Shown here: piece by piece, positions 15,466 through 25,688 of the stretch
How the letters are laid out: every line of letters begins with the position of its first letter
Position numbering within the stretch: position 1 is the first letter of the stretch
NCBI RefSeq assembly: GCF_007677875.1
Contig: NZ_VEDO01000009.1
Coordinates: forward strand, 62,001-126,000
Source of the DNA: Variovorax boronicumulans
GTDB taxonomy: Bacteria; Pseudomonadota; Gammaproteobacteria; Burkholderiales; Burkholderiaceae_C
DNA: 64,000 nt
Reading direction: 5' to 3'
Position numbers and translations under genes: made by a program
The notes under the pieces: model-generated
What the model was told of the DNA's origin: nothing
The model's database searches: none
The model's input: the letters and a program-made list of their open reading frames with translations, nothing else

Positions 15466-16479
15466 TCACACGCGCGCCAGCTGGCGCGCCATGCGCAAGG
15501 CCTCGACCAGGCTGCGCGCATCGGCCCGGCCCGTGCCCGCGATGTCAAAGGCCGTGCCGTGGTCTGGGCTGGTGCGCACCAGCGGCAGGCCCAGCGTCAC
15601 GTTCACGCCCTGCTCCACGCCGAGGTACTTTACCGGGATCAGGCCCTGGTCGTGGTACATGGCCACGACCACGTCGAATGCACCGGTGCGCGCACGCATG
15701 AACACGGTGTCCGGCGCATAAGGCCCCTGAGCGTCGATGCCCTCGGCACGCGCAGCCGCCATGGCCGGCGCGATGGTGTCGATCTCTTCGCGGCCGAACA
15801 GCCCGCCCTCGCCCGCATGCGGATTCAACCCTGCCACGCCGATGCGCGGCGCGCGGCCCAGCACGGCCTGCAATGCCGCATGCGTGATGCGCAGCGTCTG
15901 CAGCACGTTGTCGTAAGTCACGGCGTCCAGTGCGGCCCGCAGTGCCACGTGGATGCTCACCAGCACCGTGCGCAGCTCCGGGTTGGCCAGCATCATGCGT
16001 ACGGGCATCTCGGCCACGGGCCGGCCGGCATGGGCTGCAGCCTCGGCCTGCAGCAGTTCCGTGTGGCCCGGATACGGCACGCCCGCGGCAGCCAGCGCTT
16101 CCTTGTGCACGGGCGCAGTCACCAATGCCGCCACCTCGCCACGCAGGGCGGCACGCGCGCCCCACGCGACGCAGTCGGCGGCCAGACGGCCGGCTGCCGC
16201 ACTGACCACGCCATAGGGCATCGCCGGCGTGTCGGGCCCTGGCTGCAGCACCGGGATGCAACGTGGCGGCGCCTGCCAAGCCTGCGCAGGCGTGGCGATG
16301 GGCGCCAGCGCTGGCGCGACGCCCGCCAGCAGCGCGCACGCGCGCCGCACCAGCGACACGTCGCCCACGACGAAGCAGCCTTGCAGCAGCGCAGGCTCGG
16401 CCTGGAATGCCTTGGCGATGATCTCGGGGCCGATGCCGGCGGCATCGCCCATGCTGATGGCGATGGGCAGCGCAGGCAT
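15466..16479 (-). CDS. pdxA: 4-hydroxythreonine-4-phosphate dehydrogenase
   Basis: A 337-residue protein starting MPALPIAISMGDAAGIGPEI, the PdxA N-terminal signature. The metal-binding His positions appear in GHTELL, the AGLNPHAGEGG block and MYHDQGLIPVK. It oxidises 4-phosphohydroxy-L-threonine to an intermediate of pyridoxal phosphate synthesis in the cytoplasm. Its ATG overlaps the stop codon of the NIF3 gene by one base, so the two are translationally coupled. The long frame extending beyond this start is not part of the gene. Confidence 0.95.
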   Translation of the reverse strand: MPALPIAISMGDAAGIGPEIIAKAFQAEPALLQGCFVVGDVSLVRRACALLAGVAPALAPIATPAQAWQAPPRCIPVLQPGPDTPAMPYGVVSAAAGRLAADCVAWGARAALRGEVAALVTAPVHKEALAAAGVPYPGHTELLQAEAAAHAGRPVAEMPVRMMLANPELRTVLVSIHVALRAALDAVTYDNVLQTLRITHAALQAVLGRAPRIGVAGLNPHAGEGGLFGREEIDTIAPAMAAARAEGIDAQGPYAPDTVFMRARTGAFDVVVAMYHDQGLIPVKYLGVEQGVNVTLGLPLVRTSPDHGTAFDIAGTGRADARSLVEALRMARQLARV

Positions 16480-17237
16480 CAGGCCGGGTTCTCGATCTCG
16501 ATGAAACGGTGCGCTATGCCCAACTGGGCCGCGACATGGGCTGCCACGGCAGGCGCACCGTAGCGCTCGGTCGCGTGGTGGCCGCAAGCCAGGAAGGCCA
16601 CGCCGCACTCGCGCGCCAGGTGCGCCTGGGGCTCGGAGATCTCGCCCGTGATGAAGGCGTCGGCACCCGCGGCGATGGCGGCCTCGAAGTACGATTGCGC
16701 GCCGCCCGTACACCAGGCGATGCGGCGCAGCGGCCGCGCGTGCCCGGGGTCGACCAGCGTCACGCGGCGTCCCAGCCGCTGCTCCACGTGCAGTGCCAGC
16801 GCCTGTGCGTCGGAAAACGCGCCCTGACCTATGAAGCCCAGATCCTGCTCGCCGAAGCGCTGCGCCTCGAGCGGCAGTTCCAGCACGCGGCCCAGCTGCG
16901 CGTTGTTGCCCAGTTCGGGGTGCGCATCCAGCGGCAGGTGGTACGCCAGCAGGTTGATGTCGTGCGCGAGCAGCAATGCCAGGCGCCGTTTCATCCAACC
17001 CGTGATGGTGCCGCTCTGGCCGCGCCAGAACAGGCCGTGGTGCACGACGATGGCATCGGCACCGTCGGCGATGGCGGCCTCGATCAAAGCCCGGCTGGCC
17101 GTGACGCCGCTGACGAGCCGGCGGATCTGGGCCTTGCCCTCTACCTGCAGGCCGTTCGGCCCGTAGTCCTTGAACCTGGCGGGCTGGAGTAGCGCATCGC
17201 AGGCCTGCAGCAATTCGTCGCGCGTGGTCGTGTGCAT
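16479..17237 (-). CDS. NIF3-like dinuclear metal centre protein (YbgI family)
   Basis: A 252-residue NIF3/YbgI-type protein. Metal-binding motifs VHHGLFWRG (residues near 65) and the C-terminal block CGHHATERYGAPAVAAH fit the family, whose members form hexameric rings with two metal ions per subunit. The biochemical function is unsettled; roles as a GTP cyclohydrolase I type 2 homologue or hydrolase have been suggested. It is coupled to pdxA by a one-base stop/start overlap and lies 12 bases upstream of the neighbouring MFS gene's stop codon. Confidence 0.92.
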   Translation of the reverse strand: MHTTTRDELLQACDALLQPARFKDYGPNGLQVEGKAQIRRLVSGVTASRALIEAAIADGADAIVVHHGLFWRGQSGTITGWMKRRLALLLAHDINLLAYHLPLDAHPELGNNAQLGRVLELPLEAQRFGEQDLGFIGQGAFSDAQALALHVEQRLGRRVTLVDPGHARPLRRIAWCTGGAQSYFEAAIAAGADAFITGEISEPQAHLARECGVAFLACGHHATERYGAPAVAAHVAAQLGIAHRFIEIENPA

Positions 17238-17249
17238 CGCCGGATTGTC

Positions 17250-18566
17250 TCAGGCGCGCGGCTCCCACCCGCGCGAGGCGAAAGGCCACAGCCCGATCAG
17301 GAAACCCAGCGCCGCGACCGCGGCCACGTAGTGGGCGGGAGCCATCACGTCGACCTTCTGCCAGACGCTGATCAGCACCGGCGTGAGGCCGCCGAACACG
17401 GCATAGGCCATGTTGTAGGCGAACGAGAGACCGGAGAAGCGCACGGCAGGCGGGAAGGCACGCACACCCACGATGGGCAGCAGGGCGATGGAACCGACGA
17501 AGAAGCCGATCAGCGCATAGCTCCACACCAGCGACTCGGGTGTGCCCGGCAGGCCCAGGTAGAACAGGTAGGTCGTGGCCACGAGGCCGCCCCAGCCGAC
17601 CAGCATCACGGCCTTGGTGCCGAAGCGGTCCGAGGCCCAGCCGACCACCGCGCAGCCCACCGTCAACGTGAAGGTGGCGGCCAGGTTGGCCTGCAGCGAC
17701 AGCTTGGCCGGGATCTCGAAGACCTTCTGCAGGTAGGCCGGCGTGAACAGGATCACCACGACGATGGCGGTCGACAGCACCCAGGTCATGAGCGCCACCA
17801 GCACGATGGCCGCGCGGTGCTCGCGCAGCACGGTCTTCACGGGCAGTTCGCGCGCGACCTTCTTGCGCTCGGCCAGTTCCTGGAACACCGGCGTCTCTTC
17901 GAGGAAGCGGCGCAGGTACACCGACACCAGGCCGAACACGCCGCCCAGGATGAACGGAATGCGCCAGGCACCGTCATGGATCTCGGCCGGGCTGTAGTGG
18001 CTGTTGAGCGCCACGGCGATCAGCGAACCGAGCAAGATGCCGCCCGTGATGCCTGCCGTCAGCGTGCCCACGGCCAGGCCGTAGTGCCGCTTGGGCACAT
18101 GCTCGGCCACGAAGACCCAGGCGCCCGGCATTTCCCCGCCGATGGCCGCGCCCTGCAGGATGCGCATGGCCAGCAGCAGCAGCGGCGCGGCGATGCCGAT
18201 CGAGCCATAGGTGGGCAACAGGCCGATCACCAGCGTGGGCACGGACATCAGGAAGATCGACAGCGTGAACATGCGCTTGCGGCCCAGGATGTCGCCGAAG
18301 TGCGCGATCACGATGCCGCCCACCGGCCGCGCGAGGTAACCGGCCGCGAAGATGCCCAGGGTCTGCAGCTGGCGCAGCCAGTCGGGCATGTCGGCCGGGA
18401 AGAACAGCACGCCCAGCACGTTGGCGAAGAACACGAAGACGACGAAGTCGTAGAACTCCAGCGTGCCGCCCAGGGCCGACAGGCCCAGGGTGCGCAGATC
18501 GTTGCGGGTCAGTGGCCGGCGGTGGCCGGCGTCGGCCAGGGACGGGGCCGAAACGGTGGTGGTCAT
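17250..18566 (-). CDS. MFS transporter, metabolite:H+ symporter (MHS) type
   Basis: A 438-residue protein starting MTTTVSAPSLADAGHRRPLT, with about 12 membrane segments. The first helix region (LSALGGTLEFYDFVVFVFFA) and the loop 2-3 motif HFGDILGRKRMF are typical of the MHS family (ProP, KgtP, citrate and shikimate carriers). The charged central loop (FLEETPVFQELAERKKVARE) separates the two halves. The substrate is unknown, though the Glu-Phe-Tyr-Asp motif in TM1 is that of organic-acid/osmolyte symporters. It starts about 290 bases from the divergent protease gene. Confidence 0.9.
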   Translation of the reverse strand: MTTTVSAPSLADAGHRRPLTRNDLRTLGLSALGGTLEFYDFVVFVFFANVLGVLFFPADMPDWLRQLQTLGIFAAGYLARPVGGIVIAHFGDILGRKRMFTLSIFLMSVPTLVIGLLPTYGSIGIAAPLLLLAMRILQGAAIGGEMPGAWVFVAEHVPKRHYGLAVGTLTAGITGGILLGSLIAVALNSHYSPAEIHDGAWRIPFILGGVFGLVSVYLRRFLEETPVFQELAERKKVARELPVKTVLREHRAAIVLVALMTWVLSTAIVVVILFTPAYLQKVFEIPAKLSLQANLAATFTLTVGCAVVGWASDRFGTKAVMLVGWGGLVATTYLFYLGLPGTPESLVWSYALIGFFVGSIALLPIVGVRAFPPAVRFSGLSFAYNMAYAVFGGLTPVLISVWQKVDVMAPAHYVAAVAALGFLIGLWPFASRGWEPRA

Positions 18567-18853
18567 GGAGGCTATTTCCGGAAGCAGCAGGCAGGATCGC
18601 GTCTGCGCAGGACGCGGCCGCGGGATGGGCGGCACGAAGAAGATCGTTCGACGGGAGGGTCCGGATGGGGCCTGGCCCATGCAAGCGACCGGGGTGACCG
18701 GTGCGGCATGACGGGGAACGCAGCGGCTGACGCAGGGGCGCAATTCTAAGGGTTTACCCGATATTCCGCCCGACGAGGGCCGCCTGGCGGACCGCGGGAA
18801 CGTGGCCGCCATGGCAGACAATGCGCACTTTCCCGGATTTTTTCCTCGCCACC

Positions 18854-19999
18854 ATGAAGCGCTTCTGGCTGCTGTTCTCCCAGTCCGTGACCGTGCTGCT
18901 CGCGGCCTATTTCGTCGTCGCCACCCTGAAACCCGAATGGCTGGGCAAGCGCGGCTTCGCGGGCGGCAGCATCTCGGTGATCGAGGCGCCGCCCACACCG
19001 CCGGGCAGCGTGGCCGCGGGCAGTTTCGCCCCGGCAGCCAAGCGCGCCGCGCCGGCCGTGGTCAGCATCAACACCAGCACCGCCGCGCAGCCGCACCCCA
19101 ACAGCAACGATCCCTGGTTCCGCTTCTTCTTCGGCGACCGCGGCGGAGAGGCGCGCGCCGGCCTGGGCAGCGGCGTGATCGTGAGCGCCGAAGGCTATGT
19201 GCTGACCAACAACCACGTGGTCGAGGGCGCCGACGTGATCGAGGTCATCCTCAACGACGCCCGGCGCACCCAGGCCAAGGTCATCGGCACCGACCCTGAG
19301 ACCGATCTGGCCATCCTCAAGATCGACCTGGACAAGCTGCCTGTCATGGTGCTGGGCAGTTCCGATGCGCTGCAGGTGGGCGACCAGGTGCTGGCCATCG
19401 GCAACCCCTTCGGCGTGGGCCAGACGGTCACCAGCGGCATCGTCAGCGCGCTGGGCCGCAACCAGCTGGGCATGAGCCCGCTGCAGGAGTTCATCCAGAC
19501 CGACGCGGCCATCAACCCCGGCAATTCGGGCGGCGCGCTGGTCGACACGGCGGGCAACCTGCTGGGCATCAACACGGCGATCTACTCGCGCTCGGGCGGC
19601 AGCATGGGCATCGGCTTCGCGGTGCCGGTGTCCACGGCCCAGCTGGTGCTCGAAGGCATCGTGCGCGATGGCCAGGTGCGGCGCGGCTGGATCGGCGTGG
19701 AGCCCAACGATCTTTCGCCCGAACTGGCCGAGACCTTCGGCGTAAAGACCACGGCCGGCGTGATCATCACCGGCGTGCTGCAAAACGGCCCCGCAGCCCA
19801 GGCCGGCGTGCGCCCTGGCGACGTGATCGCCCAGGTGGCGGGCAAGCCCATCGGCAACGTGACGGAACTGCTGTCGTCGGTGGCCGCGCTCAAGCCGGGT
19901 GAGGCCTCGGAGTTCGAGGTGCTGCGGCGCGAGGAGCGCCTGCGCCTGCACGTCACGCCAGGCGTGCGGCCCAAGCCGCAGCGCGCACAGCGGCCCTGA
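18854..19999 (+). CDS. S1C-family serine protease (DegS/HtrA-like, single PDZ domain)
   Basis: A 381-residue protein starting MKRFWLLFSQSVTVLLAAYF, where the first 25 residues form an uncleaved membrane anchor; an in-frame ATG at 18821 would add 11 residues. The catalytic triad is His121 (TNNHVVEG), Asp151 (TDLAILKI) and Ser225 (NPGNSGGALVD). One PDZ domain follows (about 275-365, GVIITGVLQNGPAAQAGVRP). Anchored single-PDZ members act as periplasmic stress sensors (DegS type) or quality-control proteases. It converges on tatC with no intergenic base between the stop codons, which suggests the Tat and protease genes simply abut. Confidence 0.92.
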   Translation: MKRFWLLFSQSVTVLLAAYFVVATLKPEWLGKRGFAGGSISVIEAPPTPPGSVAAGSFAPAAKRAAPAVVSINTSTAAQPHPNSNDPWFRFFFGDRGGEARAGLGSGVIVSAEGYVLTNNHVVEGADVIEVILNDARRTQAKVIGTDPETDLAILKIDLDKLPVMVLGSSDALQVGDQVLAIGNPFGVGQTVTSGIVSALGRNQLGMSPLQEFIQTDAAINPGNSGGALVDTAGNLLGINTAIYSRSGGSMGIGFAVPVSTAQLVLEGIVRDGQVRRGWIGVEPNDLSPELAETFGVKTTAGVIITGVLQNGPAAQAGVRPGDVIAQVAGKPIGNVTELLSSVAALKPGEASEFEVLRREERLRLHVTPGVRPKPQRAQRP

Positions 20000-20794
20000 T
20001 CAGTTGCCGCTGGCCTCGGCTTCGGTTTCTTCCGGGGCCTTGGTGTGCTTGATGAACAGCTGGGCCGCCCAGATGCCCACCTCGTACAGGATGCACATCG
20101 GAATGGCCAGGGCCAGCTGCGACACCACGTCCGGCGGCGTCACGATGGCCGCCACGACGAAGGCCACCACGATGAAGTAGCCGCGGAAGCTCTTGAGCTT
20201 CTCCACGCTCACGACACCGATGCGCGCCAGCACCACCACCGCGATCGGCACCTCGAAGGCCAGGCCGAAGGCGAGGAACATGCTCAGCGCGAAACCCAGG
20301 TAGGCCTCGATGTCCGGCGCCGCCGTGATGCTCTTGGGTGCGAAGCTCTGGATGAACTTGAACACCTGGCCGAACACGAAGTAGTAGCAGAACGCCACGC
20401 CGATCAGGAACAGGATGGTGCTGGAGACCACCAGCGGCATCACAAGCTTCTTCTCGTGCGAATACAGGCCCGGCGCGACGAAGGCCCAGACCTGGTAGAG
20501 CACCACCGGCAACGCAATCATGAAGGCTGCCATCAAGAGAATCTTGAGCGGCACCAGGAACGGGGAGATCACCGAGGTGGCGATCATGGTGGCGCCCTGC
20601 GGCAGCGAGGCCACCAGCGGCGCGGCCAGCAGGTCGTACAGCGCACCGGGGCCGGGGTAGACGGCCAGCACAGCGGCCACCACGGCGATCGCGACAACGG
20701 CCTTGATAAGCCGGTCGCGCAACTCCATCAGATGTTCGACGAAAGGCTGCTCCGTGCCGGCGAGTTCGTCTTCCTTGGTCTTCGGATCAGGCAT
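20000..20794 (-). CDS. tatC: Twin-arginine translocase subunit TatC
   Basis: A 264-residue membrane protein with six predicted helices and the conserved N-terminal block EQPFVEHLMELRDRLIKAVV, the first periplasmic loop and the FAFGLAFE-like motif (FLAFGLAFEVPIAVVVLARI). TatC receives the Arg-Arg signal peptide and with TatB forms the receptor of the Tat system. It is the last gene of tatABC and of the long leftward array, 57 bases after tatB. MsrP in this window is an expected substrate. Confidence 0.96.
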   Translation of the reverse strand: MPDPKTKEDELAGTEQPFVEHLMELRDRLIKAVVAIAVVAAVLAVYPGPGALYDLLAAPLVASLPQGATMIATSVISPFLVPLKILLMAAFMIALPVVLYQVWAFVAPGLYSHEKKLVMPLVVSSTILFLIGVAFCYYFVFGQVFKFIQSFAPKSITAAPDIEAYLGFALSMFLAFGLAFEVPIAVVVLARIGVVSVEKLKSFRGYFIVVAFVVAAIVTPPDVVSQLALAIPMCILYEVGIWAAQLFIKHTKAPEETEAEASGN

Positions 20795-20851
20795 GGTGCA
20801 AATGGCGACGCGGCCGGCGCGGGGGCCGGCCAGACACGGCTGGCGCCGTGG

Positions 20852-21337
20852 TCAATTGAGTTTTTGGGGCCGGTAGCGGGCCACCCGCGCTGCGCCCGAC
20901 AAGGCCTTGGTGCGAACGCCGTTGCGGGCTTTGTACCACTGCGGCACGGCGCCCTGTTTCACGCGCCAGTGCTTCTTGGGATGCTTGTACTCCGGGTACC
21001 GCACGAAGCTCTCGGCGGCCGTGCTGTCGGAAGACGCCGTCGTGCTGCCGTCCAGCCCGGCCGTGGTGGCGGCCCAGTCCTTCTCGAACTCGCTGGCGGT
21101 GGTCTGCATGGAGGTGTGCACGTCGCGTGCGGCACCCTCCACCGTCTCCTTCATCTTCTTGAGTTCGTCCAGCTCCATGGAGCGGTTGACCTCGGCCTTG
21201 ACGTCGGCCACGTAGCGTTGCGCCTTGCCCAGCAAGGTGCCCACCGTGCGGGCCACGCGCGGCAGCTTTTCGGGCCCGATGACGATCAGCGCCACGGCGC
21301 CGATCAGCGCCATCTTCGAGATGCCGAGATCGATCAC
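20852..21337 (-). CDS. tatB: Twin-arginine translocase subunit TatB
   Basis: A 161-residue protein read from a GTG at 21335-21337 ([20 protein letters not shown]), because TatB proteins begin with this short periplasmic segment and helix; longer upstream starts would overlap tatA. The single TM helix is followed by [13 protein letters not shown], the amphipathic helix, and an acidic/charged C-terminal tail ending RYRPQKLN. It forms the receptor complex with TatC. It follows tatA by 10 bases. Confidence 0.92.
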   Translation of the reverse strand: MIDLGISKMALIGAVALIVIGPEKLPRVARTVGTLLGKAQRYVADVKAEVNRSMELDELKKMKETVEGAARDVHTSMQTTASEFEKDWAATTAGLDGSTTASSDSTAAESFVRYPEYKHPKKHWRVKQGAVPQWYKARNGVRTKALSGAARVARYRPQKLN

Positions 21338-21347
21338 GGGCGGACGA

Positions 21348-21587
21348 TCAGGACTTGGTCTTGGCTTCGACGTCGATGGTGGACTTCTCGGCATTGGCCG
21401 TGTTGCCCACTTGCGCGCTCGGCGCGGCGGGCTTGTCGTCCGCGCTGCTGCCGTCCTTCATGCCGTCCTTGAAGCCCTTGACCGCGCCACCCAGGTCGCT
21501 GCCCATGTTCTTGAGCTTCTTGGTGCCGAACACCATGACGACGATCAGCAGCACGATCAGCCAGTGCCAGATGGAAAAAGAACCCAT
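21348..21587 (-). CDS. tatA: Twin-arginine translocase subunit TatA
   Basis: A 79-residue protein starting [20 protein letters not shown]: an N-terminal TM helix, then [14 protein letters not shown] with the hinge and the amphipathic helix, then a charged, disordered tail. TatA oligomers form the translocation pathway. AGGAG lies 7 bases before the ATG. A 7-bp hairpin stands between hinT and this gene. Confidence 0.95.
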   Translation of the reverse strand: MGSFSIWHWLIVLLIVVMVFGTKKLKNMGSDLGGAVKGFKDGMKDGSSADDKPAAPSAQVGNTANAEKSTIDVEAKTKS

Positions 21588-21623
21588 GAAAGTACTCCTA
21601 ACGAATTGCGTTGAATTTTAGTG

Positions 21624-21645
21624 CGCGGGATGAACCATTCCCGCG
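21624..21645 (-). other. Hairpin between hinT and tatA
   Basis: CGCGGGA (21624-21630) and TCCCGCG (21639-21645) form a perfect 7-bp stem with an 8-base loop, 17 bases downstream of the hinT stop codon. On the minus strand it is followed by CACTAAAATTC, which is not a proper T-run, so it is a weak terminator or attenuator at best. TAAAAT in the same stretch could serve as a -10 box for tatA. Confidence 0.35.
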
Positions 21646-21662
21646 ACGGGCCAATCGACGAA

Positions 21663-22019
21663 TCAGCCGCGCGCCCAGGGCCGCGGGCCACCCAGTACGT
21701 GCAGGTGAAGGTGGTGCACCTCCTGCCCGCCTTCGGTACCAGTATTCACCACCAGCCTGAAGCCGCCATCCGGATAGGGGTTGCAGCCCTCCTGCAGGGC
21801 CAGCCGCGGCGCAAGGGTCAGCATGCGACCCAGCATCGGCGCGTGCTCGTCCGTGACCTGGGCCATGGAGGCCACATGGCGTTTGGGGATGATCAGGAAA
21901 TGGATGGGCGCGGCCGGGCGGATGTCGTGGAAGGCGAAGAACTCGTCGTCCTCGTGGACCTTGCGGGACGGAATCTGCCCTCGGGCGATCTTGCAGAACA
22001 GGCAATCGGGATCGTGCAT
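21663..22019 (-). CDS. hinT: Histidine triad nucleotide-binding (HIT) protein
   Basis: A 118-residue HIT protein starting MHDPDCLFCKIARGQIPSRK. It has the CLFCKI zinc-like N-terminus, the HFLIIPKRH block and the triad EVHHLHLHVLGG (His-x-His-x-His) at the C-terminus. HinT-type proteins hydrolyse purine nucleoside phosphoramidates, including aminoacyl-AMP. It follows the DUF4870-like gene by 11 bases and comes before tatA in the array. Confidence 0.95.
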   Translation of the reverse strand: MHDPDCLFCKIARGQIPSRKVHEDDEFFAFHDIRPAAPIHFLIIPKRHVASMAQVTDEHAPMLGRMLTLAPRLALQEGCNPYPDGGFRLVVNTGTEGGQEVHHLHLHVLGGPRPWARG

Positions 22020-22030
22020 CGGAAGCTCGC

Positions 22031-22429
22031 TCAACGGGAAAGGCCGACCGGGCGGCTGGCGTTCATGTCCACCATGCCACGCACGATGCGGTACAGGAAC
22101 CAGATGGAGATCACGAGCCAGGCGATCGCGCCGGGCAGGTAAAGCAGGAAGAACAGCGGCAGCGTGACCACGTACAAAATGCCGGCCCACAGCACGGAGC
22201 GGATGCGCCATGAGAAGTGGCTGGCCTGCCAGGTGCCTTCGGCGTCGGAGCGCTTGACGAGGTCGATCACGAGCGCGATGAGCAGCAGGCCGATGCTGGG
22301 CTGCGCGGAGGGCACGACGGCCGCCACCGCCACCACGAGGTGCAGCAGGTAGCTGATCCAGCCCACCGTCTTGAGCTGCTGAGCCTGTTCGCTGTCCTTG
22401 ACCTGAACGTCGATGATGTCGTCAGCCAT
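22031..22429 (-). CDS. DUF4870-like small membrane protein
   Basis: A 132-residue protein starting [26 protein letters not shown] lies 6 bases before the ATG. Four membrane segments are visible: [53 protein letters not shown] and [18 protein letters not shown]. The arrangement and the [12 protein letters not shown] loop resemble the DUF4870 family of small Tic20-like membrane proteins. The function is unknown. Its start overlaps the end of hisE by 8 bases, so it is translationally tied to the histidine genes. Confidence 0.8.
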   Translation of the reverse strand: MADDIIDVQVKDSEQAQQLKTVGWISYLLHLVVAVAAVVPSAQPSIGLLLIALVIDLVKRSDAEGTWQASHFSWRIRSVLWAGILYVVTLPLFFLLYLPGAIAWLVISIWFLYRIVRGMVDMNASRPVGLSR

Positions 22430-22811
22430 GGCCACCTCCTTCGCGCGCAACGGCCTTGCGCAAGGCCTTTTCCTCGATGCCGCTGGTGCCCTCGCGGCGC
22501 AGCAGCTCGGCGATCACGTCCTCGGGGCCGGCACCGTAATGCGCCAGGGCCACCAGCGAGTGGAACCACAGGTCGGCCACCTCGCCCACGAACTTGCCCT
22601 TGAGGTGATCGGATTCACCGCGGCCGGCGTCGATGTCCTTGGCCGCCATGACAACCTCGGTCGCCTCCTCGCCGATCTTCTTGAGAAAGGCATCCGGGCC
22701 CTTGTGCAGCAGCCGGGCCACGTAGCTGGCCTCGGGGTTGCCGCCGGCCGCGGGCTTGCGGCTCTCGATCACGGCCGCGAGGCGGCCCAATGCATCCTGG
22801 GACAAGGTCAT
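22422..22811 (-). CDS. hisE: Phosphoribosyl-ATP diphosphatase
   Basis: A 129-residue MazG-like protein starting [20 protein letters not shown]. It has the HisE signature [15 protein letters not shown] and [20 protein letters not shown]. It hydrolyses phosphoribosyl-ATP to phosphoribosyl-AMP, the second step of histidine synthesis. It is a separate protein, not fused to HisI, and lies 6 bases after hisI. The C-terminal tail past [13 protein letters not shown] is of normal length. Confidence 0.96.
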   Translation of the reverse strand: MTLSQDALGRLAAVIESRKPAAGGNPEASYVARLLHKGPDAFLKKIGEEATEVVMAAKDIDAGRGESDHLKGKFVGEVADLWFHSLVALAHYGAGPEDVIAELLRREGTSGIEEKALRKAVAREGGGHG

Positions 22812-22817
22812 GGCCGC

Positions 22818-23222
22818 TTACTTGTAGATGGATTCGGGGTCTTTCAAGACCGGGTCGACGGCCTGCCAGCGCGCACCGGCCCTGCCATCGGCCTCGAGCT
22901 TGCTGAAGAAGCAGCTGTGCCGGCCCGTGTGGCAGGCGATGCCGGGCTCGTGGCCCAGCTGCGTGACCTTGAGCAGCACCACGTCGGCGTCGCAGTCCAG
23001 CCGGATCTCGTGCACGGTCTGCACATGGCCGGATTCCTCGCCCTTGAACCAGAGCTTGCCGCGCGAACGGCTGAAGTACACGGCGCGCTGCAGTTCGAAG
23101 GTCTTTTGCAAGGCCTCACGGTTCATCCACGCGAACATCAACACGTCGCCGCTCGCGGCTTCCTGAGCGATCGCGGGCACCAGGCCCTGCGCATCCCACT
23201 TCACGTCGTCCAACCAGTCCAT
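22818..23222 (-). CDS. hisI: Phosphoribosyl-AMP cyclohydrolase
   Basis: A 134-residue protein starting [20 protein letters not shown]. The metal-binding signature is complete: [12 protein letters not shown] followed by [13 protein letters not shown], giving the Asp and Cys ligands for Mg and Zn. It opens the purine ring of phosphoribosyl-AMP in the third step of histidine synthesis. It is located 28 bases after hisF and 6 bases before hisE. The frame is open upstream into hisF, but that extension is a shadow. Confidence 0.96.
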   Translation of the reverse strand: MDWLDDVKWDAQGLVPAIAQEAASGDVLMFAWMNREALQKTFELQRAVYFSRSRGKLWFKGEESGHVQTVHEIRLDCDADVVLLKVTQLGHEPGIACHTGRHSCFFSKLEADGRAGARWQAVDPVLKDPESIYK

Positions 23223-23250
23223 CGCGGGATTCTCGGCGATCCTGATGACG

Positions 23251-24030
<780 letters not shown>

Positions 24031-24061
24031 GGGCGTGTGTGTGCTCGGAAAAGAAGGGAAA

Positions 24062-24934
24062 TCAGGCGACGACGCTCAGCCGCTGCCAGCCCGTCCACTG
24101 CGCGCCGGGCGCAAGGCTCAACGGGCGCTCGACCTGGGCGGCCTCGACGCACAGCATCTGCGCGTAGCTGTCCGGCGCCATGTCGGCCATGGTGGCGGAC
24201 TTGGCGGCACCGGGGTTCCACACAACCGTGTCCTCGAAGCTCGCGCTCTGGGCGATGTGCAGCACCGTGTCGCCGTCCAGCAGGCGCAGCGGCGTCGGCG
24301 CGGCACGGAACACGCGGTCGAACTCTCCGTCGAACCGCACCTCGCCGGCATGCGCGGACCGCGTGTCGGCCAGTGCGTCCCAGCAGGGCTGGCCGTCCAG
24401 GCCTTGCAGCCGCACGGCGGCGATGTCCTGCACCTGCAGATAGGTGTGCAGCGCGCCCGTGAAGGTCCAGGGCGCGGCGCCGAGGTTGTGCAAGTCCAGC
24501 AGCATCTCCAGCCGGCCCGCGCCGAGCCGCAGCGTCAGCGCAAAGCGAAAGTCCGCCGGCCACCTGGCGCGTGTGGCCGCATCGCTCTCGAGCACCAGCG
24601 TCAGCAGCACATCGCCCGAGGCCGCATCCACGCGCGCGCCATCGCAGCGCCAGGGCAGGTTGCGCGCGAAGCCGTGCTTGGGCAGAGGACCGCGTTCGTT
24701 GAACTGCGGCAGGCAGACCGGCACGCCGCCGCGGATGGCGGCCTGGCCATCGAAGACCGCTCTGGGACTCAGGTACAGGCGTTCGCTCCCGGCGCCGGTC
24801 CAGGACAGCACGTGGGCACCGTGCAAGGCAACGAGCACACTGTCGTCCGGTCCCCAGCTCAGGCGCAGGCAGGGCTGGCCGCGGAAGGATTCGGCCGCGG
24901 CCGCCAGCTCAACCATTGTTGTAGGTGTCGGCAC
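24062..24934 (-). CDS. D-hexose-6-phosphate mutarotase (YeaD-like aldose 1-epimerase)
   Basis: A 290-residue galactose mutarotase-fold protein starting [20 protein letters not shown]. The YeaD-type blocks are [49 protein letters not shown] (with the catalytic His) and the C-terminal region [20 protein letters not shown] with the second conserved part. It would interconvert the anomers of glucose-6-phosphate. Its start overlaps hisA by 26 bases (8 bases if the Met at codon 7 is used). Its place between hisA and hisF is unusual, and no role in histidine synthesis is known for the family. Confidence 0.9.
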   Translation of the reverse strand: MPTPTTMVELAAAAESFRGQPCLRLSWGPDDSVLVALHGAHVLSWTGAGSERLYLSPRAVFDGQAAIRGGVPVCLPQFNERGPLPKHGFARNLPWRCDGARVDAASGDVLLTLVLESDAATRARWPADFRFALTLRLGAGRLEMLLDLHNLGAAPWTFTGALHTYLQVQDIAAVRLQGLDGQPCWDALADTRSAHAGEVRFDGEFDRVFRAAPTPLRLLDGDTVLHIAQSASFEDTVVWNPGAAKSATMADMAPDSYAQMLCVEAAQVERPLSLAPGAQWTGWQRLSVVA

Positions 24935-25652
24935 GCTCCTGCGCGCTGGCGAAGTCCAGGTCGCCGGTGTAGATGGCGCGACCGCAGATCACGCCTTCGA
25001 TGCCTTCGCTCTCGACATCGCAGAGCTTCTCGATGTCGGCGATGTTGGACAGGCCGCCCGATGCGATCACGGGCGTGTTGAGCGCCTGCGCCAGCTTGAC
25101 GGTGGCATCGATGTTGATGCCGGTCAGCATGCCGTCGCGGCCGATGTCCGTGTAGATGAAGGACTCGACGCCGTAGTCTTCGAACTTCTTGGCCAGATCG
25201 ATCACCTCGTGGCCCGTCAGCTTGCTCCAGCCGTCGGTGGCCACCTTGCCGTCCTTGGCGTCCAGGCCCACGATGATGTGGCCGCCGAAGGCCGTGCAGG
25301 CGTCGTGCAGGAAGCCAGGGTTCTTGACCGCAGCCGTGCCGATGATGACGTAGCGCAGGCCGGCGTCCAGGTAGCGCTCGATGGTGTCCAGGTCCCGGAT
25401 GCCGCCGCCCAGCTGCACGTCGACCACATCGCCGACTTCCTTGAGGATGCGCCGGATCGCCATCTCGTTCTTGGGCTTGCCGGCGAAGGCGCCGTTCAGG
25501 TCGACCAGGTGCAGCCGGCGCGCGCCTTCATCGACCCACTTGCGCGCCATTTCGGCTGGGTCGTCGCTGAAGGTGGTGGACTGTTCCATATCGCCTTGTT
25601 TGAGGCGCACGCATTGACCGTCTTTCAGATCGATCGCAGGAATGAGAAGCAT
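24909..25652 (-). CDS. hisA: Phosphoribosylformimino-5-aminoimidazole carboxamide ribotide isomerase
   Basis: A 247-residue half-barrel duplicate starting [20 protein letters not shown], with Asp8 in the AIDLKDG motif, the phosphate loop LGGGIRDL and the second catalytic Asp in [12 protein letters not shown]; the second phosphate loop reads ASGGLSN. It isomerises ProFAR to PRFAR. It follows hisH by 36 bases and overlaps the mutarotase gene. Confidence 0.97.
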   Translation of the reverse strand: MLLIPAIDLKDGQCVRLKQGDMEQSTTFSDDPAEMARKWVDEGARRLHLVDLNGAFAGKPKNEMAIRRILKEVGDVVDVQLGGGIRDLDTIERYLDAGLRYVIIGTAAVKNPGFLHDACTAFGGHIIVGLDAKDGKVATDGWSKLTGHEVIDLAKKFEDYGVESFIYTDIGRDGMLTGINIDATVKLAQALNTPVIASGGLSNIADIEKLCDVESEGIEGVICGRAIYTGDLDFASAQERADTYNNG

Positions 25653-25688
25653 GGTGCTGAGGGCAGCCGTAGCGGTGGGGGAAAGAGG

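Noticed and set aside
15466-17526. A single 686-codon frame joining pdxA to upstream sequence
   Set aside because: Not a fusion; the upstream part runs in a different frame over the NIF3 gene, and PdxA begins at 16479.
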